From CBDHDN01 sp965261585 (GTDB lineage Bacteria; Pseudomonadota; Alphaproteobacteria; UBA6615): DNA of 64,000 nucleotides. Shown one piece after another: positions 17,863 to 27,165 of the stretch. Location: contig CBDHDN010000055.1 of NCBI GenBank assembly GCA_965261585.1, positions 124,001 through 188,000 of the forward strand, in the 5' to 3' direction. The position numbers were made by a program, and so were the translations under genes. The number at the start of each line of letters is the position of its first letter. The stretch's first letter is position 1. Under the pieces are notes generated by a model that worked only from the letters and a program-made list of their open reading frames with translations, was not told where the DNA came from and did no database searches.

Positions 17863-19494
17863 ATGCTTTTCTTGCCGCACGGTCCACATGCGCCGCACCA
17901 CGTCGTCATGGCCCACGCCGTGGCGGCGAGCGTGCTTGTCCTGCTGACGAGCGCCGCCGCGGGCGCCGAGCCGCCGCGGTTTGTCGAGGAAACGGCGGTG
18001 GCCGGCGTCGACCATCGCTATACCGGCGGGTTCGAATTCTTCGTCGGTGGCGGTGTTGCCGCGTTCGATTGCAACGACGACGGGTTCACCGATCTGTTCT
18101 TCGCCGGCGGCGCCGGGCCCGCGTCTTTCTACCGGAACGTCGGCGCGCGCGGCGGCCCCTTGCGGTTTGCCCGGGGCGACGGGCTGCCGAGCGGCCTCAC
18201 GGACGTCACCGGCGCCTATCCGTTGGATGTGGACGGCGATGGCGTGACGGACCTCGCCGTGCTTCGGGTCGGCGAGAACCTGTTGCTGCGCGGGCGTGGC
18301 GGCTGCCGCTTCGAGCGCGCCAACGAGGCTTGGCGCTTCGCCGGCGGCGGCGCCTGGTCGACGGCGTTTTCCGCGACATGGGAGGGCGGCAGCGCGTGGC
18401 CGACCGTGGCCGTCGGCAACTACATCGATCGGGCGCAGCCCGGCGCGCCATGGGGCACATGCCATGACAACGCGCTCTATCGCCCGGCGGCCGATGGGGC
18501 GGGATTCGCCCACCGGCTGAGCCTGCGGCCGGGCCACTGCAGCCTGTCCGCGCTGTTCAGCGACTGGGACCGCTCCGGCCGGCCGGCCCTGCGCTTCACG
18601 AACGACCGGCAGTACAACCGCGGCGGCGAGGAGCAGCTGTGGCGGGTGCAACCCGGCGCACCGCCACAACTCTATGGGCGTGGCGATGGCTGGCAGCACC
18701 TCAGGATCTGGGGCATGGGCATCGCCAGCTATGACGTGACCGGCGACGGCTACCCCGACTACCTGTTGACCAGCATGGGCGACACCAAGCTGCGGGCGCT
18801 GGCCGACGGCGCCGAGCGGCCGGCCTATGCCGATCAGGCGTATGGCCGCGGGTTGACCGCGCACCGGCCCTTCGCCGGCGACAGCGATCGCCCGTCGACC
18901 GGCTGGCACGCCGACTTCCAGGACGTCGACAATGACGGCCTCGTCGACGTCTTCATCGCCAAGGGCAACGTCGAGGCGATGGCCGACTTCGCCGAACGCG
19001 ATCCCAACAACCTGCTGCTCGGGCAGCCCGACGGAACGTTCACCGAGAGCGCTGCGGCGGCCGGCCTGCTGAGCTATCATCGGGCGCGTGGCGCGGCCGT
19101 CGTCGACCTCAATCTCGACGGCCTGCTCGACATCGTCGTCGTCAATCGGCAAGCGCCGGCTGAGCTCTGGCGCAACACGACGCCCGGCGGCAACTGGCTG
19201 GCGCTGCGCCTGCGCCAGGATGGCGCCAACAGGGACGCCGTCGGCGCCTGGATCGAGGTGCGGGCGGGTCGGCGAACCTGGCGGCGCGAGCTGACGGTCG
19301 GCGGCGGGCACGTCGGTGGCGTGCTCGGCTGGACCCATTTCGGCCTGGGGCCGGCCGAGCGGGCCTCGGTCCGCGTTCAATGGCCGGGCGGCGACTGGGG
19401 CCGTTGGGTGGACGTGGCGGCGGGGCAATGGCTGGTCATCGATCGCGATGCCGCGGCGCCGATCCCTTGGCTGGCACCGCAGGCGGCGCAATAG
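17863..19494 (+). CDS. CRTAC1-like FG-GAP/VCBS repeat protein with ASPIC/UnbV domain
   Basis: The product is 543 aa with an N-terminal secretion signal (AVAASVLVLLTSAAAGAEPP). Repeated calcium-binding FG-GAP/VCBS loops of the DxDxDGxxD type occur at FDCNDDGFTDLFFAGGAG, LDVDGDGVTDLAVLRVG, YDVTGDGYPDYLLTSMG, QDVDNDGLVDVFIAKGN and VDLNLDGLLDIVVVNRQ, forming a predicted beta-propeller. The C-terminal region WLALRLRQDGANRDAVGAWI to GVLGWTHFGLGPAERASVRV matches ASPIC/UnbV. It is likely an exported or surface protein of unknown function. An M24-like gene follows after 13 bp and is probably co-transcribed. Confidence 0.88.
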   Translation: MLFLPHGPHAPHHVVMAHAVAASVLVLLTSAAAGAEPPRFVEETAVAGVDHRYTGGFEFFVGGGVAAFDCNDDGFTDLFFAGGAGPASFYRNVGARGGPLRFARGDGLPSGLTDVTGAYPLDVDGDGVTDLAVLRVGENLLLRGRGGCRFERANEAWRFAGGGAWSTAFSATWEGGSAWPTVAVGNYIDRAQPGAPWGTCHDNALYRPAADGAGFAHRLSLRPGHCSLSALFSDWDRSGRPALRFTNDRQYNRGGEEQLWRVQPGAPPQLYGRGDGWQHLRIWGMGIASYDVTGDGYPDYLLTSMGDTKLRALADGAERPAYADQAYGRGLTAHRPFAGDSDRPSTGWHADFQDVDNDGLVDVFIAKGNVEAMADFAERDPNNLLLGQPDGTFTESAAAAGLLSYHRARGAAVVDLNLDGLLDIVVVNRQAPAELWRNTTPGGNWLALRLRQDGANRDAVGAWIEVRAGRRTWRRELTVGGGHVGGVLGWTHFGLGPAERASVRVQWPGGDWGRWVDVAAGQWLVIDRDAAAPIPWLAPQAAQ

Positions 19495-19507
19495 CAATGG
19501 AGGCACC

Positions 19508-20902
19508 ATGACGACCGCTATCCTGGACGAGATCGCGTTGCCCGATTTCGGCGCGCCGACCGTCGAGCCGACGATCCCGGCGGCGACCTATCAGGCGCGC
19601 ATCGACGCGGCGCTGGCACGCAGCCGGGCCCTGGGACACGACGTGCTCGTGATCTATGGCGATCGCGAGCACAGCGCCAACCTGGCCTTCCTGACCGGCT
19701 TCGACCCGCGTTTCGAGGAGGCGATGCTCGTCCTTGTCCCGGGCCAGGAGCCGGCGCTGTTCGTCGGCAATGAGGACTGGGGCTACGCCGATATCAGCCC
19801 GGTGCGTCTGCGCAAGGTGATGTTCCAGACGTTCAGCCTGATGTCGCAACCGCGCGACCGCAGCAAGCCGCTCGCAACGTTGCTGAGCGAGGCCGGTGTC
19901 GGCGCCGGCAAGCGGGTCGGCGTCGTCGGCTGGAAGTACTTCGACGAAAGCGAGACGGCGATGCCGGCGCAATGGCTGGAGGTGCCGGCCTATCTGGTCG
20001 ATACGTTGCGCGCGTTGGCGGGCAACCCCGCGCTCGTCGTCAACGCGGGCGCGATCTTCATGAACGCCGCCGACGGACTGCGTGTCGTCAACGACGTCGA
20101 TCAGCTCGCGGTGTTCGAGTACGCCGCGTGTCACACCTCGACCGCCGTTCGCAACGTGCTGTTCGGCCTGAAGCCGGGGCTCAGCGAATACGAGGCGGCT
20201 CAGCTGATGCAGCTCAACGGCATGCCGATGTCCTGCCACCTCATGCTGTCGTCTGGTCCGCGGGCAGCCATGGGCCTGGGCAGTCCGTCGAGCCGCAGGA
20301 TCGAGCGGGGCGATCCCTTCACGACGGCGTTCGGCGTCTGGGGCGCCCTCAACTGCCGCGCCGGCTTTGTCGTCGAGGACGCGGAAGAGCTGCCCGAAGG
20401 CCGGCGCGACTACGTCGAGAAGCTCGTCGCGCCGTATTATCGGGCGATCGCCGAATGGTACGAGACGATCGGCATCGGCGTCAGCGGCAACGCGCTGTTC
20501 GAAGTCGTCGATCGGCATTTGCGCGATCCGTTCTTCGGGATCTTTCTCAACCCCGGTCACCAGCTCCATCTCGACGAGTGGGTCAACTCGCCGATCTATG
20601 CCGGTTCGGACATCGCCTTGGCCTCCGGCATGGCGTTTCAGGTCGACGTCATACCCGCCACCGGTACCGATTATTTTACGACGAACATCGAAGACGGCAT
20701 CGCCTTGGCCGACGCGGACCTGCGCGAAGCGCTGCAGTCGAAGTACCCGGAGGCGTGGACGCGGATCGATGCGCGCCGGCGTTTCATGGTGACGCAACTC
20801 GGCATCACGCTGCGGCCGGAGGTCCTGCCGTTCTCGAACATCCCGGCCTATCTGCCGCCGTTCCTGCTGCAACCTCAACGGGCCATGCGGATCGCCGGCT
20901 AG
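19508..20902 (+). CDS. M24/creatinase-like protein lacking canonical metal ligands
   Basis: The product is 464 aa from ATG 19508 with a GGAGG site at 19498-19502. A creatinase-type N-terminal domain (VLVIYGDREHSANLAFLTGF) precedes a pita-bread M24 domain. Xaa-Pro peptidases carry two metal Asp residues where this protein reads GDPFTTAFGVWGALNCRAGF; neither Asp is evident. A His remains in NPGHQLHLDEW. This suggests a metal-independent creatinase-like hydrolase or a pseudoenzyme. The TAG stop lies within a CTAG that abuts the end of an IS1380-type element, so the native C-terminus may have been altered. Confidence 0.75.
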   Translation: MTTAILDEIALPDFGAPTVEPTIPAATYQARIDAALARSRALGHDVLVIYGDREHSANLAFLTGFDPRFEEAMLVLVPGQEPALFVGNEDWGYADISPVRLRKVMFQTFSLMSQPRDRSKPLATLLSEAGVGAGKRVGVVGWKYFDESETAMPAQWLEVPAYLVDTLRALAGNPALVVNAGAIFMNAADGLRVVNDVDQLAVFEYAACHTSTAVRNVLFGLKPGLSEYEAAQLMQLNGMPMSCHLMLSSGPRAAMGLGSPSSRRIERGDPFTTAFGVWGALNCRAGFVVEDAEELPEGRRDYVEKLVAPYYRAIAEWYETIGIGVSGNALFEVVDRHLRDPFFGIFLNPGHQLHLDEWVNSPIYAGSDIALASGMAFQVDVIPATGTDYFTTNIEDGIALADADLREALQSKYPEAWTRIDARRRFMVTQLGITLRPEVLPFSNIPAYLPPFLLQPQRAMRIAG

Positions 20903-22429
20903 CCCTGAAGATTCACGAAGTGCACCGCCGAACTCCGGTAATACGTTATGATTCAATTGCCTAGATTGGATCGAACGCAGGAGTCCGACGGTGACGAATT
21001 GTAGCCCTGAGATGGTTCTGTTTCCAGCCTGCCGCAGGCGGCAGATCGAGGCCGCATTCGACGGTGGCGAGGTGACGAGCAACGGCGGTGCGTTGCTGTT
21101 GCGCCAGGCGGACCGGCAGTTGGGTCTGAGCGCGGCAGTAGCGCGCCGGCTCGGCGATCATCGCCAGCGGGGCAAGGTCAGGCATCGCATCGTCGACTGC
21201 AGACGGCGGCGGGGCAGGACCGGGCGCTGGCCAGCGCGCCGACGCTGTGCCGCTTCGAGAACCAGGCGGAGCCGAGCTGGGCGTGGTCGATCCACGCGGT
21301 GCTGGCGGATGTCTTCATCGCCGCGCATGCGGTTCCGCCGGTGGAGATCGTGCTCGACTTCGATGCCACTGACGACCCGGTTCATGGCCATCAGGACGGC
21401 CGGTTCTTCCATGGCTACTACGACCACTACTGCTTCCTGCCGCTGTATGTGTTCGCCGGCGATCATCTGCTGGTGGCCTACTTGCGGCGCTCCGATATCG
21501 ACTAGGCGAAGCATGCCGGCGCGGTGCTGAAGCTGCTGGTGCGGCGGCTGCGCCTGGCCTGGCCCGCCGTGCGCATCATCGTGCGGGCGGACTCCGGCTT
21601 CTGCCGCTGGCGAATGCTGTCGTGGTGCGAGCGCAACGGCGTCGACTACATCATCGGTCTGGCCAGGAACAAGCGGCTGGAGGCGCTGGCGGCGCCTGAG
21701 ATGGCCGAGGCGCCTGCCCTGTTCACCGCCACCGGCGAGAAGCAACGGCGCTTCGCCGAGTTCCGTTACGGCGCCAAGACCTGGAACCGCGAACGGCGGG
21801 TCATCGCACGCCTCGAGCACATGGCCAGAGGGGCCAACCCGCGCTTCGTGGTGACCAGCCTCGCCGGCGACGGCCAGACACTCTACGAGAAACTCTACTG
21901 CGCCCGCGGCGACATGGAGAACCGCATCAAGGAACAGCTCGAGCTGTTCTCGGACCGCACCTCGGCCCACCACTGGTGGCCGAACCAGTTCCGCCTGCTC
22001 TTGGCCAGCCTCGCCTACGTGCTGATGACGACAATTCGACGGCTTGGCCTCGCCGGCACCGAGGCCGCCCGCGCCCAGGTCGGCACGATCCGCCTGCGTT
22101 TGCTCAAGATCGGTGCCGTCATCACCCGCAATACCCGCCGGGTCCGCTTCTTGCTCTCCTCAGCCTGCCCGGATCAGGCCCTGTTCACACTGGTCGCGGC
22201 CAGGCTCGAGCCTGGATAGCCACCGACGCCCAGCCGACAGCCGCCATCGCAACGCCGCTAACGACAAGCGGAGGCGTCAACGCGTCCGCAACCGACCCCA
22301 CCACCAGCGATCCGACAACTTCCCGCCATCCATCTGCCAATACACCTGCCCTCGGCCACGGCACGCGCCCCCAACGCCCTCCTGCCCAGGCCAACTGGCT
22401 ACTCAACTCGCATTCATGAAATATCCGGG
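20903..22429 (+). mobile_element. Decayed IS1380-family element
   Basis: The left end CCCTGAAGATTCACGAA and the right end, inverted, CCCGGATATTTCATGAA are imperfect inverted repeats. Both are flanked by CTAG (20899-20902 and 22430-22433), either a 4-bp target duplication or part of the ends. It holds a broken transposase gene. Confidence 0.7.
20991..22219 (+). pseudogene. IS1380-family transposase, deleted and interrupted
   Basis: The N-terminal MTNCSPEMVLFPACRRR and FDGGEVTSNGGALLLRQADR are typical of IS1380. After KVRHRIVD a deletion of some tens of codons and a frame change lead to LQTAAGQDRALASAPTLCRF in another frame. A TAG follows at SDID (expected Glu, DIDEAKHAGA), and the frame continues through RADSGFCRWRMLSWCERNGV and YCARGDMENRIKEQLELFSD to LVAARLEPG. 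At least three lesions are present, so no active transposase is made. Confidence 0.85.
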
Positions 22430-22433
22430 CTAG

Positions 22434-22628
22434 GCTATGCCGGGGCGGAAGAGGCCGGGCACGGGGCACCCTCATGCTTCGACAACCCCGGATTTGATCC
22501 GGGGATGAGGGGCTGGTTCTGCACGCTTAGATCCTCGCCCACCGCTCGATCCTTGCCTATCAAGCGCGCCTCGTCCTGAGCCTGTCGAAGGGCGAGGCCG
22601 GCTCCGGCACAACGGGCATCTGCCGCCC
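22434..22628. repeat. Intergenic region with two REP-like palindromes
   Basis: 22486-22504 reads CCCCGGATTTGATCCGGGG, a palindrome with a 3-base loop. 22569-22597 is another copy of the CCTGAGCCTGTCGAAGG element seen at 2875-2984. They lie beyond the 3' end of the carbamoylase gene and may help terminate its transcript. Confidence 0.75.
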
Positions 22629-23573
22629 TCACTCCGTGGCGTCGGGCCGGGCCTGTGCCACGGGTGCCGCGATAGCGCCATAGAGCTCCGGGCGGCGGTT
22701 GCGGTCGAAGTCCCAGCGCGCGTCCCGGTAGGCCTTGGCAAAGTCGAGGTCGCAGGCCGCGATCAGCAATTCATCGCCGAGCGTGCAGGCCTGGGCGACG
22801 AGCTCGCCCGACGGCGCGACGATGGCGCTGCCGCCGATCATGTCGCAGTTCTCCTCCAGGCCGGCCTTGGCGACACCGACGACCCAGGTCGCGTTGTGAT
22901 AGGCGCCGGCCTGCAGGCACAGCGTGTTGTGCCATTCCGCCAGGTGATCGCTCTCGGGCAGGCTCGGGATGTGGCGCGGCGTGTTGTAGCCGAGCGCCAC
23001 CAGCTCGACGCCCTGCAGGCCCAACAGGCGGAACGCCTCGGGCCAGCGGCGGTCGTTGCAGATCAGCATGCCGACGCGGCCGCCGAACGCATCCCATGTC
23101 GGGAAGCCCAAATCGCCGACCGCGAAATAGCGCTTCTCCAGGTTCTGGAACGGGTGCTCCGGCACGACGTGGTCGACGCCCGGCAGGTGGGCCTTGCGGT
23201 ACTTGCCGACGATACGGCCGTCGCGGTCGACCATGACCGCCGTGTTGAAATAGCGCTCGCGGCCGTCGGCGCGCACCAGCTCGGCGTAACCGAGCACGAA
23301 GCCGATCGACAGCCGCGCCGCCTCGTCGAACAACGGCTGCGTCGCCGGGCCGGGCATCGCGGTCTCGAAATAGCCGTCGAGCTCGCGTTTGTCCTGCACG
23401 TCCCAGTGCGCGAAAAAGCTGCACAGCGCCGCCTCGGGAAAGACGACGAGGTCGCAGCCGGCCCGCTGGGCCTGGCGCAGCAGGATCAGCAGCCGCTCGA
23501 CGGTCTGGGCGCGCGTGTCCGCACGCATGATCGGCCCCATCTGGGCCGCGCCGACGGTGACGATGCGGGTCAT
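22629..23573 (-). CDS. N-carbamoyl-D-amino-acid hydrolase (D-carbamoylase)
   Basis: The product is 314 aa, a nitrilase-superfamily amidohydrolase that converts N-carbamoyl-D-amino acids to D-amino acid, CO2 and ammonia. The catalytic triad is visible: Glu47 in VVFPEAALCSFF, Lys127 in GKYRKAHLPG and Cys172 in MLICNDRRWPEAFRL. RRWPEAFRLLGLQGVEL, LGYNTPRHIPSLPESDHL and LEENCDMIGGSAIVAPSGEL match the specific D-carbamoylase subfamily rather than generic nitrilases. It precedes two other leftward genes of related catabolism. With the FAD D-amino-acid oxidoreductases nearby it could channel D-amino acids into 2-oxoacids. Confidence 0.9.
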   Translation of the reverse strand: MTRIVTVGAAQMGPIMRADTRAQTVERLLILLRQAQRAGCDLVVFPEAALCSFFAHWDVQDKRELDGYFETAMPGPATQPLFDEAARLSIGFVLGYAELVRADGRERYFNTAVMVDRDGRIVGKYRKAHLPGVDHVVPEHPFQNLEKRYFAVGDLGFPTWDAFGGRVGMLICNDRRWPEAFRLLGLQGVELVALGYNTPRHIPSLPESDHLAEWHNTLCLQAGAYHNATWVVGVAKAGLEENCDMIGGSAIVAPSGELVAQACTLGDELLIAACDLDFAKAYRDARWDFDRNRRPELYGAIAAPVAQARPDATE

Positions 23574-23658
23574 GGTTCACCCCTCCGGTAAGCTCCTGCC
23601 AGCTTAGTGCGGTGCGGTACAGCCCCGCCAGCCAGTAGGTCGGCGTCGCTTTCGGAGC

Positions 23659-24774
23659 TTAGGCCGTCAGCGCCGCGGCCTCGTCGGCGCGCAGCGGCGC
23701 CAGCCGCGCCGGGTCGAACGCCGCCAGGTCGAGTGTCGTCGCGGCGCCGTCGACGATCAGCTCCGCCATCGCTTCGCCGCTGGCCGGCGCGTTCAGGATG
23801 CCCCAGCAATTGTGGCCGGTCGCGACGTAGGCGCCGGCGACGCCCGGCACGGCCCCGAGCAGCGGCAGCGCGTCGGCTGCGATCGGCCGGTAGCAGGCCT
23901 GAGTCGCGACGATCTCGGCCCGGCCGAGGGCCGGTGCGACCCGCGCGGCGATGGCGCGCAGCGCGTCCTCGGCGCCCGCCTCGGGCGCCACCTCCGCCGG
24001 ATCGACGGGCAGGGGGGCCTCGCTCGACAGGCCGGATACATAGGTCGTGCCGTCGGGGCGCGGGACCACCTCCGGCGCGTGGACCTCGCCGTCCGCGGCC
24101 TCGTACTCGACGAACAGGGCGTGCGGCGTCGCCGGCGGGTCCGGCCGCACGACGATGGAGTGCCCCTTCAGCCCATGGATCGCCGGCAGCGGCAGCCATC
24201 GGCAGGCCAGCACCGACCATGGCCCCATGGCGATGACAACGGCGTCTGCCGCGACGATCTCGCCGTCGACCTCGACGCCTGTCGCCCGTGTGCTGTCGGG
24301 CGTCAGGGCGACGCCGGTGACCCGGCCCGCCCGCACCTGCGCGCCGCCCATGACGGCGCCGTCCACCATGGCTCGTGTGAAGGCCGCGGGATGGACCTGC
24401 GCCGTCGTCGCCGTCGTGCCGAGCTGCCCATGCACCGCCGCGTCCGGGCCGAGCCACGCCGGCCCCGCTTGCCGCCGGTAGCGGTCGACGCCGCCCCGGG
24501 CCCGGGCAAAGACGCCCAGCGTGTCGAGGACGCGGTAGCCCCAGTCGACGTTCGATTCCGCCGCCAGGGTTTCGTGCAGGGCATAGCTGCGCCGGGCCAA
24601 CGGTCCCATCGCGTTGCCGTCGCACCAGTCGAGCGCCAGGAAGCCGCCGGACTTGCCCGACGCCGCGCAGGCGACTCCCGTGCGCTCGACGACAATCGCC
24701 GCGACGCCGCGGCGGCTCAGGAAATAGGCGATCGACGCGCCGATGACGCCGCCGCCGCAGATTAAGACTCGCAT
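23659..24774 (-). CDS. FAD-dependent oxidoreductase, DAO family
   Basis: The product is 371 aa from ATG 24774, where MRVLICGGGVIGASIAYFLS gives the FAD-binding GxGxxG at the extreme N-terminus; an upstream in-frame start at 24834 adds unrelated residues. GVACAASGKSGGFLALDWC contains the Ser/Gly-rich loop typical of DAO/glycine-oxidase proteins. HGLKGHSIVVRPD and ACYRPIAADALPLLGAVPGV are further signatures, and YVATGHNCWGILNAPASGEA closes the FAD site. It probably oxidises an amino acid or N-methyl amine. It lies between the D-carbamoylase and the inositol-dehydrogenase-like genes, on the same strand. Confidence 0.88.
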   Translation of the reverse strand: MRVLICGGGVIGASIAYFLSRRGVAAIVVERTGVACAASGKSGGFLALDWCDGNAMGPLARRSYALHETLAAESNVDWGYRVLDTLGVFARARGGVDRYRRQAGPAWLGPDAAVHGQLGTTATTAQVHPAAFTRAMVDGAVMGGAQVRAGRVTGVALTPDSTRATGVEVDGEIVAADAVVIAMGPWSVLACRWLPLPAIHGLKGHSIVVRPDPPATPHALFVEYEAADGEVHAPEVVPRPDGTTYVSGLSSEAPLPVDPAEVAPEAGAEDALRAIAARVAPALGRAEIVATQACYRPIAADALPLLGAVPGVAGAYVATGHNCWGILNAPASGEAMAELIVDGAATTLDLAAFDPARLAPLRADEAAALTA

Positions 24775-24854
24775 GGGGCCAACCCTGCCGTTCGGTGTTG
24801 CCGACAGCCTGCATCGCCTTGCCGCATGGCGCAAACCCGTCGGTGGGGCAGGGC

Positions 24855-25841
24855 TCAGGGCGCGACCGGCACGCCCTCGGCCAGCGAGCGCACGGCGGCC
24901 TCGGCCAGCCGCTGCGCCGCCAGGCCGTCGTGGTGGTTGGCGAGCGGCGGCGTGCCGTCTTCGATCAGCCGGACGAAGGCATCGATCTCGGCGGCGTAGG
25001 CCGCGGCATAGGGGTCGATGAAGCGGGGTGTGGCCGGCGCCGACGTGAAGCCCTCGCTGCCGCCGGTAACGACCAGGGTCTCGGGCGCGTTGGTCACCTG
25101 CAGGAACGCCTGCGACGCCAGCACCTCGATCCGCTGGTCATAGCCGAACGGCGCATAGCGGCAGTTGTTGATCTGCACAAGCGGCCCGGCGCGCGCGACC
25201 AGCACGATCATGGCCGTGTCGATGTCGCCGATCGCGCCGATCGCCGGATCGCCCAGGCAGGCACCGACGGCGTAGACGGACCCGAACTCGCCGCCGGTGA
25301 GGTAGCGCGCCATGTCGAAGTCGTGGATCGAAGAGTCCCGGAACAGGCCGCCCGGGACCTTGAGATAGTCCATCGACGCCGCCGCCGGCCCGCGCGAATA
25401 CGCGTTGATCTGGAAAACCATTCCCGCCCGGCCGTCGCGGATCCGCTCGCGCACGGCGCGATAGCTCGCGTCGTAGCGGCGCTGGAAGCCGACCATGCAG
25501 CGGATGCCGCTGCGCTCGATGGTCTCGACACAGGCCACGGCCGTCGCGAAGTCGATGCTGAGCGGTTTCTCGCACAGCACGGCCTTGCCGGCGGCGGCCG
25601 CGCGCTCGACGAGCCCGGCATGGGTGTTCGTCGCACTGGCGATGACGACGCCGTCGATGCCGTCGTCGGCGAACACGGTGTCCGCATCCGCTGCCGCGGC
25701 GCCGCTCAGCGCGGCCAGGTCGGCCGCCGCCGTGCCCGCCGGATCGACGACGTAGCGCAGCTCGACCGCGCCATGCGCGGCCGCGTTGCGCGCGTGCACC
25801 TGGCCGATGCGCCCGGCGCCGAAGACGGCGATCTTGATCAT
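24855..25841 (-). CDS. iolG: Inositol 2-dehydrogenase-like, Gfo/Idh/MocA family
   Basis: The product is 328 aa from ATG 25841 (MIKIAVFGAGRIGQVHARNA, NAD-binding Rossmann motif). The conserved EKP catalytic region is GKAVLCEKPLSIDFATAVAC. YLKVPGGLFRDSSIHDFDMA contains the substrate-binding GGxxxDxxxHDxD pattern that in IolG binds inositol. GDIDTAMIVLVARAGPLVQI and YGYDQR-like FGYDQRIEVLASQ also match IolG. It oxidises myo-inositol or a related cyclitol with NAD. No other iol genes lie in the window, so the exact polyol is uncertain. Confidence 0.8.
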   Translation of the reverse strand: MIKIAVFGAGRIGQVHARNAAAHGAVELRYVVDPAGTAAADLAALSGAAAADADTVFADDGIDGVVIASATNTHAGLVERAAAAGKAVLCEKPLSIDFATAVACVETIERSGIRCMVGFQRRYDASYRAVRERIRDGRAGMVFQINAYSRGPAAASMDYLKVPGGLFRDSSIHDFDMARYLTGGEFGSVYAVGACLGDPAIGAIGDIDTAMIVLVARAGPLVQINNCRYAPFGYDQRIEVLASQAFLQVTNAPETLVVTGGSEGFTSAPATPRFIDPYAAAYAAEIDAFVRLIEDGTPPLANHHDGLAAQRLAEAAVRSLAEGVPVAP

Positions 25842-25917
25842 TTGGGTCTCCCGCATCCGCGGTCGAAAGCTAGCACGCCGGCCTCTGGTACCACCGTGGC
25901 GCCGCGCCCGCCCGCGG

Positions 25918-26212
25918 TCAGCCGTGGCTGTTGAGTAACCGGGGCAGGAAGCCGCCGAACCATTGTGCGATGGCCCGGTCGTAGCGTGCCACACCCGCCA
26001 GTTGCTCGTCGCGCGACTGCGCGCCCGGCTGCGTCAGCTTGTGGGCGCCTCGCGTCGTCCAGCGGTCGACCATGCCCGGCGTCACGTCGGGATGGAACTG
26101 CAGCCCGTAGGTCAGCGTGCCATAGCGGAAAGCCTGGTTCGGAAACGTCGCGCTCTCGGCCAGCAGCGTCGCGCCGCGCGGCAAATCGAAGCCCTCCGAG
26201 TTCCAGTGGGAC
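25918..26212 (-). pseudogene. Class I glutamine amidotransferase, C-terminal fragment
   Basis: Leftward frame: HWNSEGFDLPRGATLLAESA, then FRYGTLTYGLQFHPDVTPGM and FGGFLPRLLNSHG. GLQFHPDVT carries the conserved His of the GMP-synthase-like amidotransferase triad. The N-terminal half with the nucleophilic Cys is cut off at 26213 by the IS21-type end, and no continuation is found beyond the element. Confidence 0.75.
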
Positions 26213-26397
26213 TGTCAACGGCGGAGTAAAACCCGGCCATGTGGCGGAGCAAAAGTGGGCCACTTTGGTTCGGTGAGGAGCGTGTCCCCGTAGTCCACGG
26301 GAGGGACCCACGCGCGGCGTGGACTGCCCCTCAGCAGGCAAAGGCCGCGGCGCGCGTGGGAGGGGCCTGTGGGCCCACGGGGGCAAGCGGATGCCGC

Positions 26398-27165
26398 TCA
26401 GGCGCTTTTTGCGGGTTTCTGTTTTCTTCGGCTCTGCTTGAGGCGGAAGCCTTCGCCGTTCATTTCCAGGATATGGACGTGGTGGGTCAGGCGGTCCAGC
26501 AACGCCCCTGTCAGGCGTTCTGAGCCGAAAACCTCCGTCCACTCGTCGAATGCCAGGTTGGAGGTCACCAGGATCGAGCCACGCTCGTAGCGCTGGTTGA
26601 ACACCTCGAACAGCAACTCGGCGCCGGTCTTGGAGAGCGGCACGAAACCCAGCTCGTCGATGATGAGGAGCTTGAGGTTGGCGAGCTTCTTCTGGAACCT
26701 CAGCAGCTGTCTGTCATCGCGCGCCTCCATGAGCTCGTGGACCAGGGCGGCGGCGGTGGTAAAGCCGACCGACAGGCCCTTCTGGCAGGCGGCAAGGCCG
26801 AGGCCGAGCGCAATGTGACTCTTGCCGGTGCCGGAATTGCCCAGAGCGATCACATTCTCCCGGCGCTCGATGTACTCGCATCGTGCCAGCTCGAGGACCA
26901 GCGCCTTGTTGAGCGAGGCGATCGCTTTGAAGTCAAAGCTGTCCAAGCTCTTGACGGTCGGGAACTTCGCTTGCCTGATTCGCCGCTCGACCATGCGGCG
27001 CTCGCGGTCGATCAGTTCCAGCTCGGCCAGGCGGAGCAGGTAGCGCACGTGGTCGGCGCCCTCGCTGGCACACTGGCGAGCCAGCTTGTCGTACTCCCTG
27101 AGGAAGGTCGGCAGCTTGAGGGCCTTCAGGTGATGGGCCAGCAACACCTGCGGCGTGTCGCTCAC
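26398..27165 (-). CDS. istB: IS21 helper ATPase IstB
   Basis: The product is 255 aa from a GTG at 27165 that overlaps the istA stop (GTGA). It is an AAA+ ATPase with Walker A GNSGTGKSH, Walker B LLIIDELGFVP and sensor region ILVTSNLAFDEWTEVFGSER. The N-terminal LLAHHLKALKLPTFLREYDK segment assembles on target DNA and recruits IstA. It appears intact. The 185 bp downstream to 26213 is the IS end. Confidence 0.93.
   Translation of the reverse strand: MSDTPQVLLAHHLKALKLPTFLREYDKLARQCASEGADHVRYLLRLAELELIDRERRMVERRIRQAKFPTVKSLDSFDFKAIASLNKALVLELARCEYIERRENVIALGNSGTGKSHIALGLGLAACQKGLSVGFTTAAALVHELMEARDDRQLLRFQKKLANLKLLIIDELGFVPLSKTGAELLFEVFNQRYERGSILVTSNLAFDEWTEVFGSERLTGALLDRLTHHVHILEMNGEGFRLKQSRRKQKPAKSA

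Noticed and set aside
22486..22597. CRISPR-like repeats
   Set aside because: Only two different palindromes, no regular spacer pattern and no cas genes; they match dispersed REP-type elements.
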